A model generated the notes under the pieces. That model did no database searches, was not told the DNA's origin, and saw only the letters and a list, made by a program, of their open reading frames with translations. The translations under genes were made by a program, and so were the position numbers. Source: Streptomyces cavernae (GTDB lineage: Bacteria > Actinomycetota > Actinomycetes > Streptomycetales > Streptomycetaceae). From it: DNA of 64,000 nucleotides. The DNA lies in assembly GCF_004023625.1 (NCBI RefSeq), contig NZ_RPDJ01000028.1, positions 1-64,000 on the forward strand. The letters are read 5' to 3'. Positions 16,111 through 23,713 of this stretch are shown one piece after another (within the stretch, counting starts at the first letter, position 1; each line of letters opens with the position of its first letter).

Positions 16111-16446
16111 ATGACCGACCAGCAGCAGGCCCCGTCCCCCGACCCGGACGGCGAGGCCCCCGACCGCCCCCTGACTCTCGCCGTGCTGCGCCACCTGGTC
16201 CGCAAGGACTGGAAGGACTTGCCCGGAGACACGCTCGTCGTGCTGTCCCGGGACACCGAGGGCAATCTCTACTCGCCGTTCTCCACCTACAGCTTCGCCC
16301 GGTACGCGCCGACCCACAGCGATCTCGTCGGCGACGTCTTCCCGCTGCCGGAGGAGCTCAAGGCAGACCCGTCCCTGCGCGAGCTGTACGCGGACGGCAT
16401 CCCCGACACCGCTCTCCCCGCGCTGGTGCTCTACCCGCTCGGCTGA
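16111..16446 (+). CDS. Hypothetical acidic protein (111 aa)
   Basis: ATG at 16111 after GAAAGGCCCGTC. A disordered acidic/proline N terminus is followed by LTLAVLRHLVRKDWKDLPGDTLVVLSRD, a helix-strand unit seen in small actinobacterial proteins of unknown role, and a C-terminal strand. No signal or metal site. Confidence 0.65.
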   Translation: MTDQQQAPSPDPDGEAPDRPLTLAVLRHLVRKDWKDLPGDTLVVLSRDTEGNLYSPFSTYSFARYAPTHSDLVGDVFPLPEELKADPSLRELYADGIPDTALPALVLYPLG

Positions 16447-16452
16447 GCGAAC

Positions 16453-16496
16453 GCCTGCGGGCGGGGCGGACCCCGTCGGCCGCCCCGCCCGCAGGC
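16453..16496 (+). terminator. 17-bp perfect stem
   Basis: Positions 16453-16469 pair perfectly with 16480-16496 around a 10-nt loop, just after the gene ending at 16446. It is the longest GC stem among the left-arm terminators and probably ends that transcript or strongly attenuates it. Confidence 0.65.
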
Positions 16497-16563
16497 CGCC
16501 AACTCCCCCCTTCCCAAGGCCTCTTCCTGGCCACGGTCCTCACGAAAGCGACGTCTCACCGCC

Positions 16564-16995
16564 ATGTCCGCCCCACCACAAGCCCCCCGGGAAGGACCGC
16601 AGGCCCCGGTGCTGGTCATCAGCGACAGCCCCGACAACGATCCGGTCGGCCTGCGGACGAACCCGGTCCCCCGCCTGCACCTGCCATCACCCCTTTTCAG
16701 CGCCGAGGAGTACCAGCGCGCTCCGCTCGTGCTCCTGGACGACCGCAGCTACACCGACTTCACGCTCCGCCACGTGCCGCACCGCCGGGGCCTGATCGTC
16801 GTCCTGGTCGACCCCGACGACGGCACCATCTACCCCCGGGCCGCCGCCATCGGCGCCGAGGCCGTCCTCCGGGCCGGAGACAACCTCAACTGGCTGCACC
16901 TGCGCCTGCACGACGCCACCGGCTGCCGCTACGCCCACTGGGAAGCGCTCCTGGCCGGCGGCCCCGCCGACCCTCCCCCACCGGCCAGCAGCTGA
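16564..16995 (+). CDS. Hypothetical protein (143 aa)
   Basis: ATG at 16564; the upstream site is weak (ACGAAAGCG). Strand-rich segments (APVLVISDSP, RGLIVVLVDPDDGTIY, AVLRAGDNLNWLHLRLHD) suggest a soluble alpha/beta fold. The C-terminal tail is proline/alanine-rich. No recognised family. Confidence 0.65.
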   Translation: MSAPPQAPREGPQAPVLVISDSPDNDPVGLRTNPVPRLHLPSPLFSAEEYQRAPLVLLDDRSYTDFTLRHVPHRRGLIVVLVDPDDGTIYPRAAAIGAEAVLRAGDNLNWLHLRLHDATGCRYAHWEALLAGGPADPPPPASS

Positions 16996-17051
16996 CATCC
17001 GGCAGCACGAGCCCCCGTGGCACGCTCCCGCGATCCGAAGGAACTCACCCC

Positions 17052-17663
17052 ATGCACGCGATACCCCAACGCTGTGCCCACCGGCCGCTGGCGGGCGGGC
17101 TGGTGGTGCCGTACGTGACCCTGATCCACGACGGCCACGCGGCCTTCGGTGTCCTCGACGCCGACAAGACCATCAATGCCTTCCGGCAGCGCCTGTGCCA
17201 GATCTGCGAACACCCGCTGGACGAACGGTGCTTCCTGCTGGTGCGCCCGGCCGACGTCCTCAAGGGCTGCTCCCCGGAACCGGCGCTGCACCCCGAGTGC
17301 CTGCCGTACACCGCCGACCACTGCCCGATGCTCAACGGCACCGCCACGCACTACCGCCGCAGCCCTGTCCTGGCCAGCCACCCCGCCGGACGGCCCTGCA
17401 CCGATCCCTCCTGCCTCTGCCTGTCGCGCACGACGGACGAGGGTCACGCCGCCCGCAGCGGCAGCCCTGCCGACCGGTACGAGGCCTGGATGATCCACAC
17501 CCGGAACTACCAGCTGGTCTCGCTGCCCGAGCGGCCCGATGTGCCCTCCGGCATCAGCCTCGACGTGCCTGTCCTGCGCAAACGCGTGCTGCGCACCGCG
17601 ACTCTCACCCCCGAACAGCAACACCTGATGGACCTCTGGAACGGCCTCATGAACGGGGCCTGA
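17052..17663 (+). CDS. Cys-rich hypothetical protein (203 aa)
   Basis: ATG at 17052 after GAAGGAACTCACCCC. The protein contains about ten Cys residues, including CQIC (about residue 54) and CTDPSCLC (about residue 117), with spaced His residues, consistent with two structural metal sites. VVPYVTLIHDGHAAFGVLD near the N terminus is strand-like. The C terminus is a plain helix (TPEQQHLMDLWNGLM). Function unknown. Confidence 0.68.
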   Translation: MHAIPQRCAHRPLAGGLVVPYVTLIHDGHAAFGVLDADKTINAFRQRLCQICEHPLDERCFLLVRPADVLKGCSPEPALHPECLPYTADHCPMLNGTATHYRRSPVLASHPAGRPCTDPSCLCLSRTTDEGHAARSGSPADRYEAWMIHTRNYQLVSLPERPDVPSGISLDVPVLRKRVLRTATLTPEQQHLMDLWNGLMNGA

Positions 17664-17693
17664 CCGCCCCGTTCCGCACGGAAGGAAACCGCC

Positions 17694-18506
17694 ATGCTGA
17701 TCAAACCGGACCCGGCCACGCTCGCAGGCGAGGCCATCATCGACCTGGCCGACCTGATGGACGGCCTCCAGGAGCGCACCGGCGAATGGCCGGGTGCGGA
17801 CACCGTCGACATCGTCGAAGGGTGGCTGAGCCGCTTCAGCTTCGCCGTCACCGACGACCTCACCACGCAGTCCTCCGGCCGGGCATGGGTGCTGCGTCAG
17901 TGGGACCGGCACAGCGATGACGTGACCCTCTGGTCCGACGAGGCTTCCGCCCTGGCCTCGCTCGCGCAGGAGGTACGCAGTTCCTGGGACGACGTGGCGG
18001 GCACCGACGGTTTCCCGTACCGGCCTCCCGCCGACGACCAGACGGCCGTGGACCTCTACTACGGGCCGGAGAACAACCGCGGCGACGCGGGTTACACGCT
18101 GTACCCCGCCGACATCTCCCGTCACGTGCGCACGCCGCTCAACCTCAGCCTCTCGGACGCCGAGGCCTGCGCGGCGGCGAACAGCTCGGCGGTCTTCCAC
18201 CCGATGGAGGGCCCCGACGACGAAGGCCTGCCCTGCATTGAGATCGCGGGCATCCTCGTGTTCGCCTACCTCGACGCCGACCGCGGAGCCGTACGGGTCT
18301 CCGTTCATCTGGACACCACCGACGAGCAGTTGATCCGGGCCGACGGCACGGTCCCGTTGCAGGTGGAGATCGAGGACGCCACGGTGTTCGACAACCTCAC
18401 CCCGCCGCCGGCCCCGGCGCAGCCGACCGGGTGGAAGGCCCGCTTCCGGCGTCTCACCCGCCGTACCGCACTTCCCGGCGGCGGGAAGTGCCGACAGGGG
18501 GGTTGA
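17694..18506 (+). CDS. Hypothetical protein (270 aa)
   Basis: ATG at 17694 after GGAAGGAAACCGCC. An acidic alpha/beta protein with an N-terminal helix (EAIIDLADLMDGLQERTGEW), a strand-rich middle and a Pro-rich linker before a short basic end (WKARFRRLTRRTALPGGGK). The 3' end overlaps promoter P9, whose -35 (18503) lies within the last codons. No family recognised. Confidence 0.7.
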   Translation: MLIKPDPATLAGEAIIDLADLMDGLQERTGEWPGADTVDIVEGWLSRFSFAVTDDLTTQSSGRAWVLRQWDRHSDDVTLWSDEASALASLAQEVRSSWDDVAGTDGFPYRPPADDQTAVDLYYGPENNRGDAGYTLYPADISRHVRTPLNLSLSDAEACAAANSSAVFHPMEGPDDEGLPCIEIAGILVFAYLDADRGAVRVSVHLDTTDEQLIRADGTVPLQVEIEDATVFDNLTPPPAPAQPTGWKARFRRLTRRTALPGGGKCRQGG

Positions 18507-18530
18507 CCCTCCCCTGAGAAACACTATTAT
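18495..18530 (+). promoter_or_regulatory. Family promoter P9, canonical -35, upstream of ssb
   Basis: This copy has the clearest sigma-70 form: -35 TTGACC 18503-18508, 16-bp spacer, -10 TATTAT 18525-18530 after ACAC. CAGGGG pairs with CCCCTG across the -35. The GCAGGT box is not recognisable. The leader is very short: AGGAGGTG begins within 10 bp of the -10, so this operon lacks the leader hairpin. It drives ssb and, by gene spacing, the modification-like cluster. Confidence 0.75.
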
Positions 18531-18550
18531 TTGATGTAGGAGGTGTTCGC

Positions 18551-19018
18551 ATGGCCCCGTCCGTCACGCACGTGACCGGAACCGTCGCCGGTGGCGTGGA
18601 AGTCCGCTTCACCCAAGACGGCATTGCTGTCTGCCGGTTCCGCCTCACCGAGACCCCCACGCAGTGGGATGCCGCCGCGCAGAAGTGGCGTGACCTGGAC
18701 CCGATTCCCTACATCTGCACCGCCTGGCGGGACCTGGCCAGCAACGCCGCCGAATCGCTCGTCGACGGGGTCAACGTCCTGGTCAAGGGGCGCATCACCG
18801 GGGTCAAGGACGACTCCATCTACCTGAGCGTCGACGACCTCGGCATCAGCCTGCGCAGGCGCATCGCCTACACCGAGACCAGCCTGCCCAGTCCGATCGC
18901 CGCCCGCCCGGTCACCGCTCCCCCGGCGCCGCAGCCTGCTGCCACGTCCCAACCGGCCACCGGGCCGGGCGGCCCGCCCGCCTGGTGGGAGCACAAGCGG
19001 GCCGCCAACTGGTCCTAG
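18551..19018 (+). CDS. ssb: Single-stranded DNA-binding protein
   Basis: 155 aa with an OB fold: the VTGTVAGGVEVRFTQDGIAVCRFRL strand pair at residues 7-31, then FxLxxxP..W continuing to residue 90. It would bind and protect single-stranded plasmid DNA during transfer or replication. ATG 18551 has an ideal AGGAGGTG site. It is shorter than chromosomal SSBs and ends in PPAWWEHKRAANWS, lacking the acidic DDDIPF-type tip that recruits host repair proteins. SSBs are typical leading-region genes. Confidence 0.88.
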   Translation: MAPSVTHVTGTVAGGVEVRFTQDGIAVCRFRLTETPTQWDAAAQKWRDLDPIPYICTAWRDLASNAAESLVDGVNVLVKGRITGVKDDSIYLSVDDLGISLRRRIAYTETSLPSPIAARPVTAPPAPQPAATSQPATGPGGPPAWWEHKRAANWS

Positions 19019-19153
19019 CCCGGCCCCTCCACCCCAGCCGCCGACGGCACTCCCCTTCCCGTCGGCCGCTGGTCACTTCCCCCTTCGCCCGCCCCCCGGC
19101 GCGGTACCGGTTCGCCTGCCGGTGCCGCGCCCTGCCCGAAAGGCCGGCCATCC

Positions 19154-20278
19154 ATGCCCGCACGCGCCCTGTCCGAACGAGCCGCACGCGCCGCGCTCGC
19201 CGCCCACTTCGCCCCCGGCCAACTCGCCGCCGAACTCGCCGAGTACACCCCGGCCGAGGTGTGGGACCGGCGCGTCCGCGACGACGGCAGCAGGCTCCTT
19301 TCCTCCTACCGGCCGCGCGAGGAACTCGCCCAAGCAGAGCTGACCTGCTCGTTCGTCATCCCTTCGGACAAGGAATGGCCCACCGCCCTCGCCGACCTGG
19401 GGCCTGCGTGCCCGCTGGGCCTGTGGGTCCGCGGCCGCGAGCAACTGCCGCGGCTGACCGGCACGGCCGTCGTCGTGACCGGCAACCGGGTCCCCACCGA
19501 GCTCGCCATCACCCGCGCGCACGACTTCGCCACCGCCCTCGCCGAGGCCGATCACACGGTCACCGCCACGCTCGCCTACGGCGTCGACTCCACCGCCCAC
19601 CAGGCGGCCGCCGAGGCGGGCCGGGCGTCCCTCGCCGTCCTGCCGCGCGGCCTGGACGGCGCCCACCCCCACCCCCACGCGCACGCCTCGCTGCTGCGCT
19701 CCGTCCTCGACGGCGGCGGCGCGGCGGTCAGTCTCTACCGGCCCGGCACCGCAGCCAGCGGCGCGACGCTCAAGGCCAGCGCCGTCGTGCTGGCCGCACT
19801 CGCCCGGGCGGTGATCCTTGTCGAGGCCCTGGACCACGTCGTGGCGATGTACGCGGCCGAGACGGCCGTCGACCTCCACCGGCCCCTGCTCGCCGCGCCC
19901 GCCACCGGCGATGTCCGCTCCAGCGGCAACGCCCGCCTGCTCGACGGGCAGCTCGCCGTGAACAGCCCGGACCCCCGTCTCGCACTCGCTCTGCCCCACG
20001 CGCGCGTGGCCCGCGCCGGCGACGTCGCGGACGGCGACCTGCTCCTGGCCGCGGTCGGGGAGCAGGGAGCCGACTACTTCACCACCCCCTACATCGCCCA
20101 CCCCGAGCCTTTCGACCCGTCGTGCGGCTGCGGCGTGTGCTGCCTCATCACGGAGCCCAGCGAGGTGGTGGTGCTGTCCCAGGGCGATCCCTGGGAGTCC
20201 TGCGATCCGTGGCCCGCCGACGACCTCCTGCTCATCGTCTCCGCCCAGCGGCTGACCGACCGGCCCCTCGAGGAGTGA
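19154..20278 (+). CDS. DprA/Smf-like Rossmann-fold protein
   Basis: 374 aa. Residues about 110-290 match the DprA fold: TAVVVTGNRVPTELAITRA, LAYGVDSTAHQAAAEAG (the equivalent of GIDxxAH), LAVLPRGLD, GGGAAVSLYRPGT, AARAVILVEAL-like strand, and LLAAPATGDVRSSGNARLL. DprA normally loads RecA on single-stranded DNA; variants on phages and plasmids sit in DNA-modification and defence clusters. The C terminus has a CGCGVCC cluster absent from classic DprA. The gene is 8 bp from the downstream PP-loop gene, so the two are co-translated and likely act together. Confidence 0.75.
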   Translation: MPARALSERAARAALAAHFAPGQLAAELAEYTPAEVWDRRVRDDGSRLLSSYRPREELAQAELTCSFVIPSDKEWPTALADLGPACPLGLWVRGREQLPRLTGTAVVVTGNRVPTELAITRAHDFATALAEADHTVTATLAYGVDSTAHQAAAEAGRASLAVLPRGLDGAHPHPHAHASLLRSVLDGGGAAVSLYRPGTAASGATLKASAVVLAALARAVILVEALDHVVAMYAAETAVDLHRPLLAAPATGDVRSSGNARLLDGQLAVNSPDPRLALALPHARVARAGDVADGDLLLAAVGEQGADYFTTPYIAHPEPFDPSCGCGVCCLITEPSEVVVLSQGDPWESCDPWPADDLLLIVSAQRLTDRPLEE

Positions 20279-20286
20279 GAGCCGCC

Positions 20287-21507
20287 ATGTCCCCTACGAC
20301 CTACACGCCGTCACTGCCCGGCCTCACCGCCGACGACAACCTGGACACCGTCATCAACTGGGGTGCCGGCGCCGACAGCACGGCCTACATCACCAAGATG
20401 CTCACCGCCCCGGACGCCCACGGGATCAACCTCGATCGCACCGCCGTCCTCTACATGGCCACCGGCAGCGAGTGGCCCGAAACCCGGCTCCTGGCCGACG
20501 AGTTCATGATCCCGCTCCTGCGCGAGAACGGCGTGCGCTTCGTCCAGCTGGCGCGCAACGGGCACCTCCAGTCCGACGGGTTCACGATCCTGGACGACTC
20601 CCGCCAGCCCGAGCAGCTCTTCGCACGCGGGCCGTGGACGCTGTGGGACGACCAGGAATCCGTCGGCACGGTGCCCCAGGTGGCCGGCACCCGCAAATGC
20701 TCCCTGTGGGCGAAGGGCGATGTCGGGGACTGGTGGCTCAAGCAGGTCTTCGGCGGCCGCCCATTCCGGCAGATCATGGGCTTCAACGCCGACGAGGAAG
20801 GCCGCCGCTTCAGCGACCAGATCACCTCGAAGATGCCCGGACGCACCGGCGAGTTCCCGCTGATCGACTGGGGCTGGCACCGGCAGCAGTGCGAGGCCTA
20901 CCTGCTGAAGCGGTTCGGCGTGCTCTGGCCGAAGTCGTACTGCACCTTCTGCTGCTTCTCCGCCTCCATGGGCGCGCTGCCCGCCCACATGGAGCGCATG
21001 CGCTCCCACCCGGACATCGCTGGCAAGGTGCTGCGCCTGGAGTACACGGCGATGAGCCTCAACCCGAACGCCAAGCTCTACGGGCGCAAGAGCCTCCTGG
21101 AGCTCTTCGACCCGACCCAGCCCCGGGACCGGGCGTGCCTGGAGGCGTTCGAGCGCGAGCTCGACATGCCGTGGGCGCTGTACCACGTGCGCCGCCTGTT
21201 CCTGCTGTCCGAGGACGGCAGGCGGCGCCCGGTGAAGCGCTCCACCGAGCGCGTCGACCTCGGCCGCCCACACCAGCTCGCCAGGCGTCTCATCTCCATC
21301 TCCGAGCGGCACGGCGTCGATGTCGAGCACGACCCGGTCTTCGGGCGTGCCCGGGCGTGGGTCCGCCCCCGCGCCGATGGCTGGCCGATGGCGGAGGAAC
21401 TCTTCGCCACCGCCCCCGCCCGCGTGATCAACAAGCAGGACAAGAACTTCGAGGAGTCCTGGGACGCCCTCGTCTCGGGCTCCGCCGCCCAACTCCCCCT
21501 CGCCTGA
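20287..21507 (+). CDS. PP-loop / PAPS-reductase-like protein 1
   Basis: 406 aa. A PP-loop (WGAGADSTAYI, about residues 24-34) stands where ATP-pyrophosphatases of the PAPS-reductase superfamily have SGGxDS. GFNADEEGRR (about residue 166) and a C-x-x-C pair in YCTFCCFS (about residues 218-225) follow. Relatives activate a carbonyl or transfer sulfur; DndC, which puts sulfur into DNA, is in this superfamily. Start ATG 20287 is 8 bp after the DprA-like stop. It is not a normal assimilation enzyme: no cysteine-pathway gene is nearby. A nucleobase or DNA modification role is inferred. Confidence 0.7.
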   Translation: MSPTTYTPSLPGLTADDNLDTVINWGAGADSTAYITKMLTAPDAHGINLDRTAVLYMATGSEWPETRLLADEFMIPLLRENGVRFVQLARNGHLQSDGFTILDDSRQPEQLFARGPWTLWDDQESVGTVPQVAGTRKCSLWAKGDVGDWWLKQVFGGRPFRQIMGFNADEEGRRFSDQITSKMPGRTGEFPLIDWGWHRQQCEAYLLKRFGVLWPKSYCTFCCFSASMGALPAHMERMRSHPDIAGKVLRLEYTAMSLNPNAKLYGRKSLLELFDPTQPRDRACLEAFERELDMPWALYHVRRLFLLSEDGRRRPVKRSTERVDLGRPHQLARRLISISERHGVDVEHDPVFGRARAWVRPRADGWPMAEELFATAPARVINKQDKNFEESWDALVSGSAAQLPLA

Positions 21508-21589
21508 ACCGCCCTCACCGCCCCCTCGGAAGGACTTCCCGTGCGCGCAGCCATGCCCTCAGCCCCTGCTCCTCCTCCGCTTCTCCGCC

Positions 21590-22222
21590 GTGTTGTACCT
21601 GGCCACGCCTTCCGGAGCTGACGTACGGGCCGCCATGCAGGCCGGACTCCTGGCCTGCATGACGACCCCCGCCCAGGGCAACGTGATCCCGCCCGGCGCC
21701 CTGTATGCCTGCGACAACGGCAAGTTCGGCAAGGGATGGCCCGGCGAGCAGGCCTGGTTCGCGTGGCTGAAGGCGACCGTCGACCGCTACGGCCCTGACC
21801 GCTGTCTATGGGCCGTCGCCCCCGACGTCCCGATGGACGCCGCGGCCACCCTCGCCGAGTCGATGCCCTGGCTGGAGCCCATACGCGCCCTGGGCATCCC
21901 GGCCGCGTTCGCCGCCCAGGACGGCAGCGAACACGGCCTCATCCCCTGGGACTCGATCGACGTCCTGTTCCTCGCCGGCAGCACCGAGTGGAAGACCTCA
22001 CCGGCCGCCCACCGCCTGGCACTTGAGGCCCGGGAGCGCGGCCTGGCCGTCCACATGGGCCGCGTCAACTCCCGCCGGCGGCTGCGCATCGCGCAGGCCT
22101 TCGGCTGCACCAGCTGCGACGGCACCTACCTCGCCTTCGGGCCCGACACCAACCTCCCCCGCCTCCTGGCCTGGATGAACGAACTCCACACCACCCCAAC
22201 GCTGTTCGGAGACGAAACATGA
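21590..22222 (+). CDS. TGT/DpdA-like transglycosylase, short form
   Basis: 210 aa, shorter than tRNA-guanine transglycosylase (about 380). It keeps TIM-barrel landmarks: CLWAVAPDVPMDAAATL with an Asp near residue 77, AAQDG (about residue 106), a LFLAGSTEWKTS strand-loop, LAVHMGRVNSRRRL (about residue 150) and CDGTYLAFGP. Phage and plasmid relatives (DpdA family) swap guanine in DNA for 7-deazaguanines. No queuosine-precursor gene is in the window, so precursor would come from the host. The start is uncertain: GTG 21590 has no ribosome site, while the good site (GGAAGG before GTG 21541) opens a 25-codon frame out of phase. Confidence 0.65.
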   Translation: MLYLATPSGADVRAAMQAGLLACMTTPAQGNVIPPGALYACDNGKFGKGWPGEQAWFAWLKATVDRYGPDRCLWAVAPDVPMDAAATLAESMPWLEPIRALGIPAAFAAQDGSEHGLIPWDSIDVLFLAGSTEWKTSPAAHRLALEARERGLAVHMGRVNSRRRLRIAQAFGCTSCDGTYLAFGPDTNLPRLLAWMNELHTTPTLFGDET

Positions 22223-22737
22223 CGACCCGCCTGCGCCATATCGGCGCCGCGATCATGGGCATCCTCAGCCCCATTCCCTCCACTGTCCCCTCCCCGATGA
22301 GCGAAGAGGAAGGCGCCTGGGTCCGCGCACACGCCTGGACCAAGGGACTACGCAAGATCGACGACGCCTACCCCCACGGCTTCCACCGCTGGTGCTCCTG
22401 CGAGCGCGGCATCTGCCCCGGCTGCGCCTCCGGGCACCACGACCGGTGCGTCAGCGCCGACGGCCCCCGCGTCGACGAGCACGCCGACACTGTCACCGAC
22501 GCCCAAGGGTTCGTCGTCGCCGTGATCCGGTACGGACCGGGCCAGCGGCCCTGCCGGTGGCTCTGCCCCTGCCCTCACTCGGCGGACGTCGAAAAGACCG
22601 CCGACACCGGCGGCCCCGGGAAACCCACCGCCGCCCGACGGGCCGTGCCCACATCCGGGCCTGCTCCGGACGCCGAGGACCAGCTCACGCTCTTCGCCGA
22701 CGCCCCGCAGGAGCCCGGGGACGGGGAGGCACCGTGA
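22219..22737 (+). CDS. Cys/His-rich protein in the modification-like cluster (172 aa)
   Basis: Starts with ATG overlapping the TGT-like stop (ATGA). Residues about 57-77 contain HRWCSCERGICPGCASGHHD, followed by CV and later CRWLCPCPH: eight Cys and several His, likely binding zinc or iron-sulfur. The layout resembles a small Streptomyces family (perhaps DUF6248), but I recall this only from pattern. Its GTGA overlap with the Mom-like gene shows the three are one unit. It may be a partner or regulator of the modification enzymes. Confidence 0.65.
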   Translation: MTTRLRHIGAAIMGILSPIPSTVPSPMSEEEGAWVRAHAWTKGLRKIDDAYPHGFHRWCSCERGICPGCASGHHDRCVSADGPRVDEHADTVTDAQGFVVAVIRYGPGQRPCRWLCPCPHSADVEKTADTGGPGKPTAARRAVPTSGPAPDAEDQLTLFADAPQEPGDGEAP

Positions 22738-23636
22738 GGTCCCCGGTCCAGGAGACCCTGCCGTTCGAGGACCTGCCGGAGGTACCGACCGCGTCACCCT
22801 GGTGCCAGCGGTGGCGCGAACGGAGGCACTCCTGGGCTCATGTCCGGGACGGAGGCTTCGACGCTCGCCGCTACACCGTGGACGTCATCCCCGACGAGGA
22901 GCCCGCCAAGGGGTTCGTGCTCGCACACCATTACTCCGGCTCGTACCCGGCGGTGACGGCGCAGTTCGGCCTGTACGACGTCGTCGACGGCGAGCGGCGG
23001 CTCTGTGGTGTGGCCGTGTTCGGGGTGCCGGTGAGCACCGCCGTCCTCACCAAGCCACTGCCCGAGCTCCGGCCGTACACCGAGTCGCTGGTGTGCTCGC
23101 GGTTCGTCCTGCTGGATGAGTGCCCGGCAAATTCGGAGTCGTGGTTCCTCGCGAACTGCCTAAAACGCCTGCTCGCCAGTGGTGTACACGGAGTCGTCTC
23201 GTTCGCGGACCCTGTCCCGCGCCGGACATCCTCGGGAGAGCTGGTCATGCCCGGGCACGTCGGCACGATCTACGCCGCGACGAACGCCGTGTACGCCAGC
23301 CGGGCCACCGCCCGGACGGTGAAGCTCCTGCCGGACGGCACCGTCTTCCACGAGCGCACGGCGCAGAAGATCCGCCGCCAGGAGCAGGGTCACCAGTACG
23401 CCGAATCCCAGCTCATCGCGCTCGGGGCTCCGGTGCCGCAGGCCGGGTGCAACCCGGCCGTCTGGCTTCGGGAGGCCCTGGTCGCGGTCGGCGCCCGCAA
23501 CGTACGGCACCGCGGAGCGCACCGCTACGTATGGCGGCTCGGCAGAAACCGGCGCGAGCGCGAGCAGATCAAGCTCGGCCTCCCCGCCCAACGGCCCTAT
23601 CCCAAGCAGCCCGACCCCGAAGCGATCGCGGTCTGA
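22734..23636 (+). CDS. Mom-like DNA-adenine modification protein
   Basis: 300 aa, similar in motif order to phage Mu Mom, a GNAT-fold enzyme that makes N6-(methylcarbamoyl)adenine: AHHYSG (about residue 63), LCGVAVFGVPVS, SRFVLLDECPANSESWFL, GVVSFADPVP (about residue 158), PGHVGTIYAATNAVY (about residue 176). It has an extra C-terminal segment of about 90 residues. The GTG start overlaps the upstream stop (GTGA). Mom shields phage DNA from restriction, so an anti-restriction role during plasmid transfer is inferred. The Mu helper Com is not obvious, though the upstream Cys-rich protein could act similarly. Confidence 0.7.
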   Translation: MRSPVQETLPFEDLPEVPTASPWCQRWRERRHSWAHVRDGGFDARRYTVDVIPDEEPAKGFVLAHHYSGSYPAVTAQFGLYDVVDGERRLCGVAVFGVPVSTAVLTKPLPELRPYTESLVCSRFVLLDECPANSESWFLANCLKRLLASGVHGVVSFADPVPRRTSSGELVMPGHVGTIYAATNAVYASRATARTVKLLPDGTVFHERTAQKIRRQEQGHQYAESQLIALGAPVPQAGCNPAVWLREALVAVGARNVRHRGAHRYVWRLGRNRREREQIKLGLPAQRPYPKQPDPEAIAV

Positions 23637-23713
23637 GGGCTGTTCAGCCGCGCAGTCCGTACCGCCCGCCGCGGTCGCCGCCCATTGTCCCGTGCTCCCT
23701 CAGGAGGAGACCC

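Noticed and set aside
13990..16317. 775-aa open frame on the minus strand
   Set aside because: Antisense to the parB-like gene and its neighbours, with no family motif and low-complexity composition.
497..18530. CRISPR array made of the ACACTATTAT repeats
   Set aside because: Copies are thousands of bases apart, each directly upstream of an operon, with promoter geometry.
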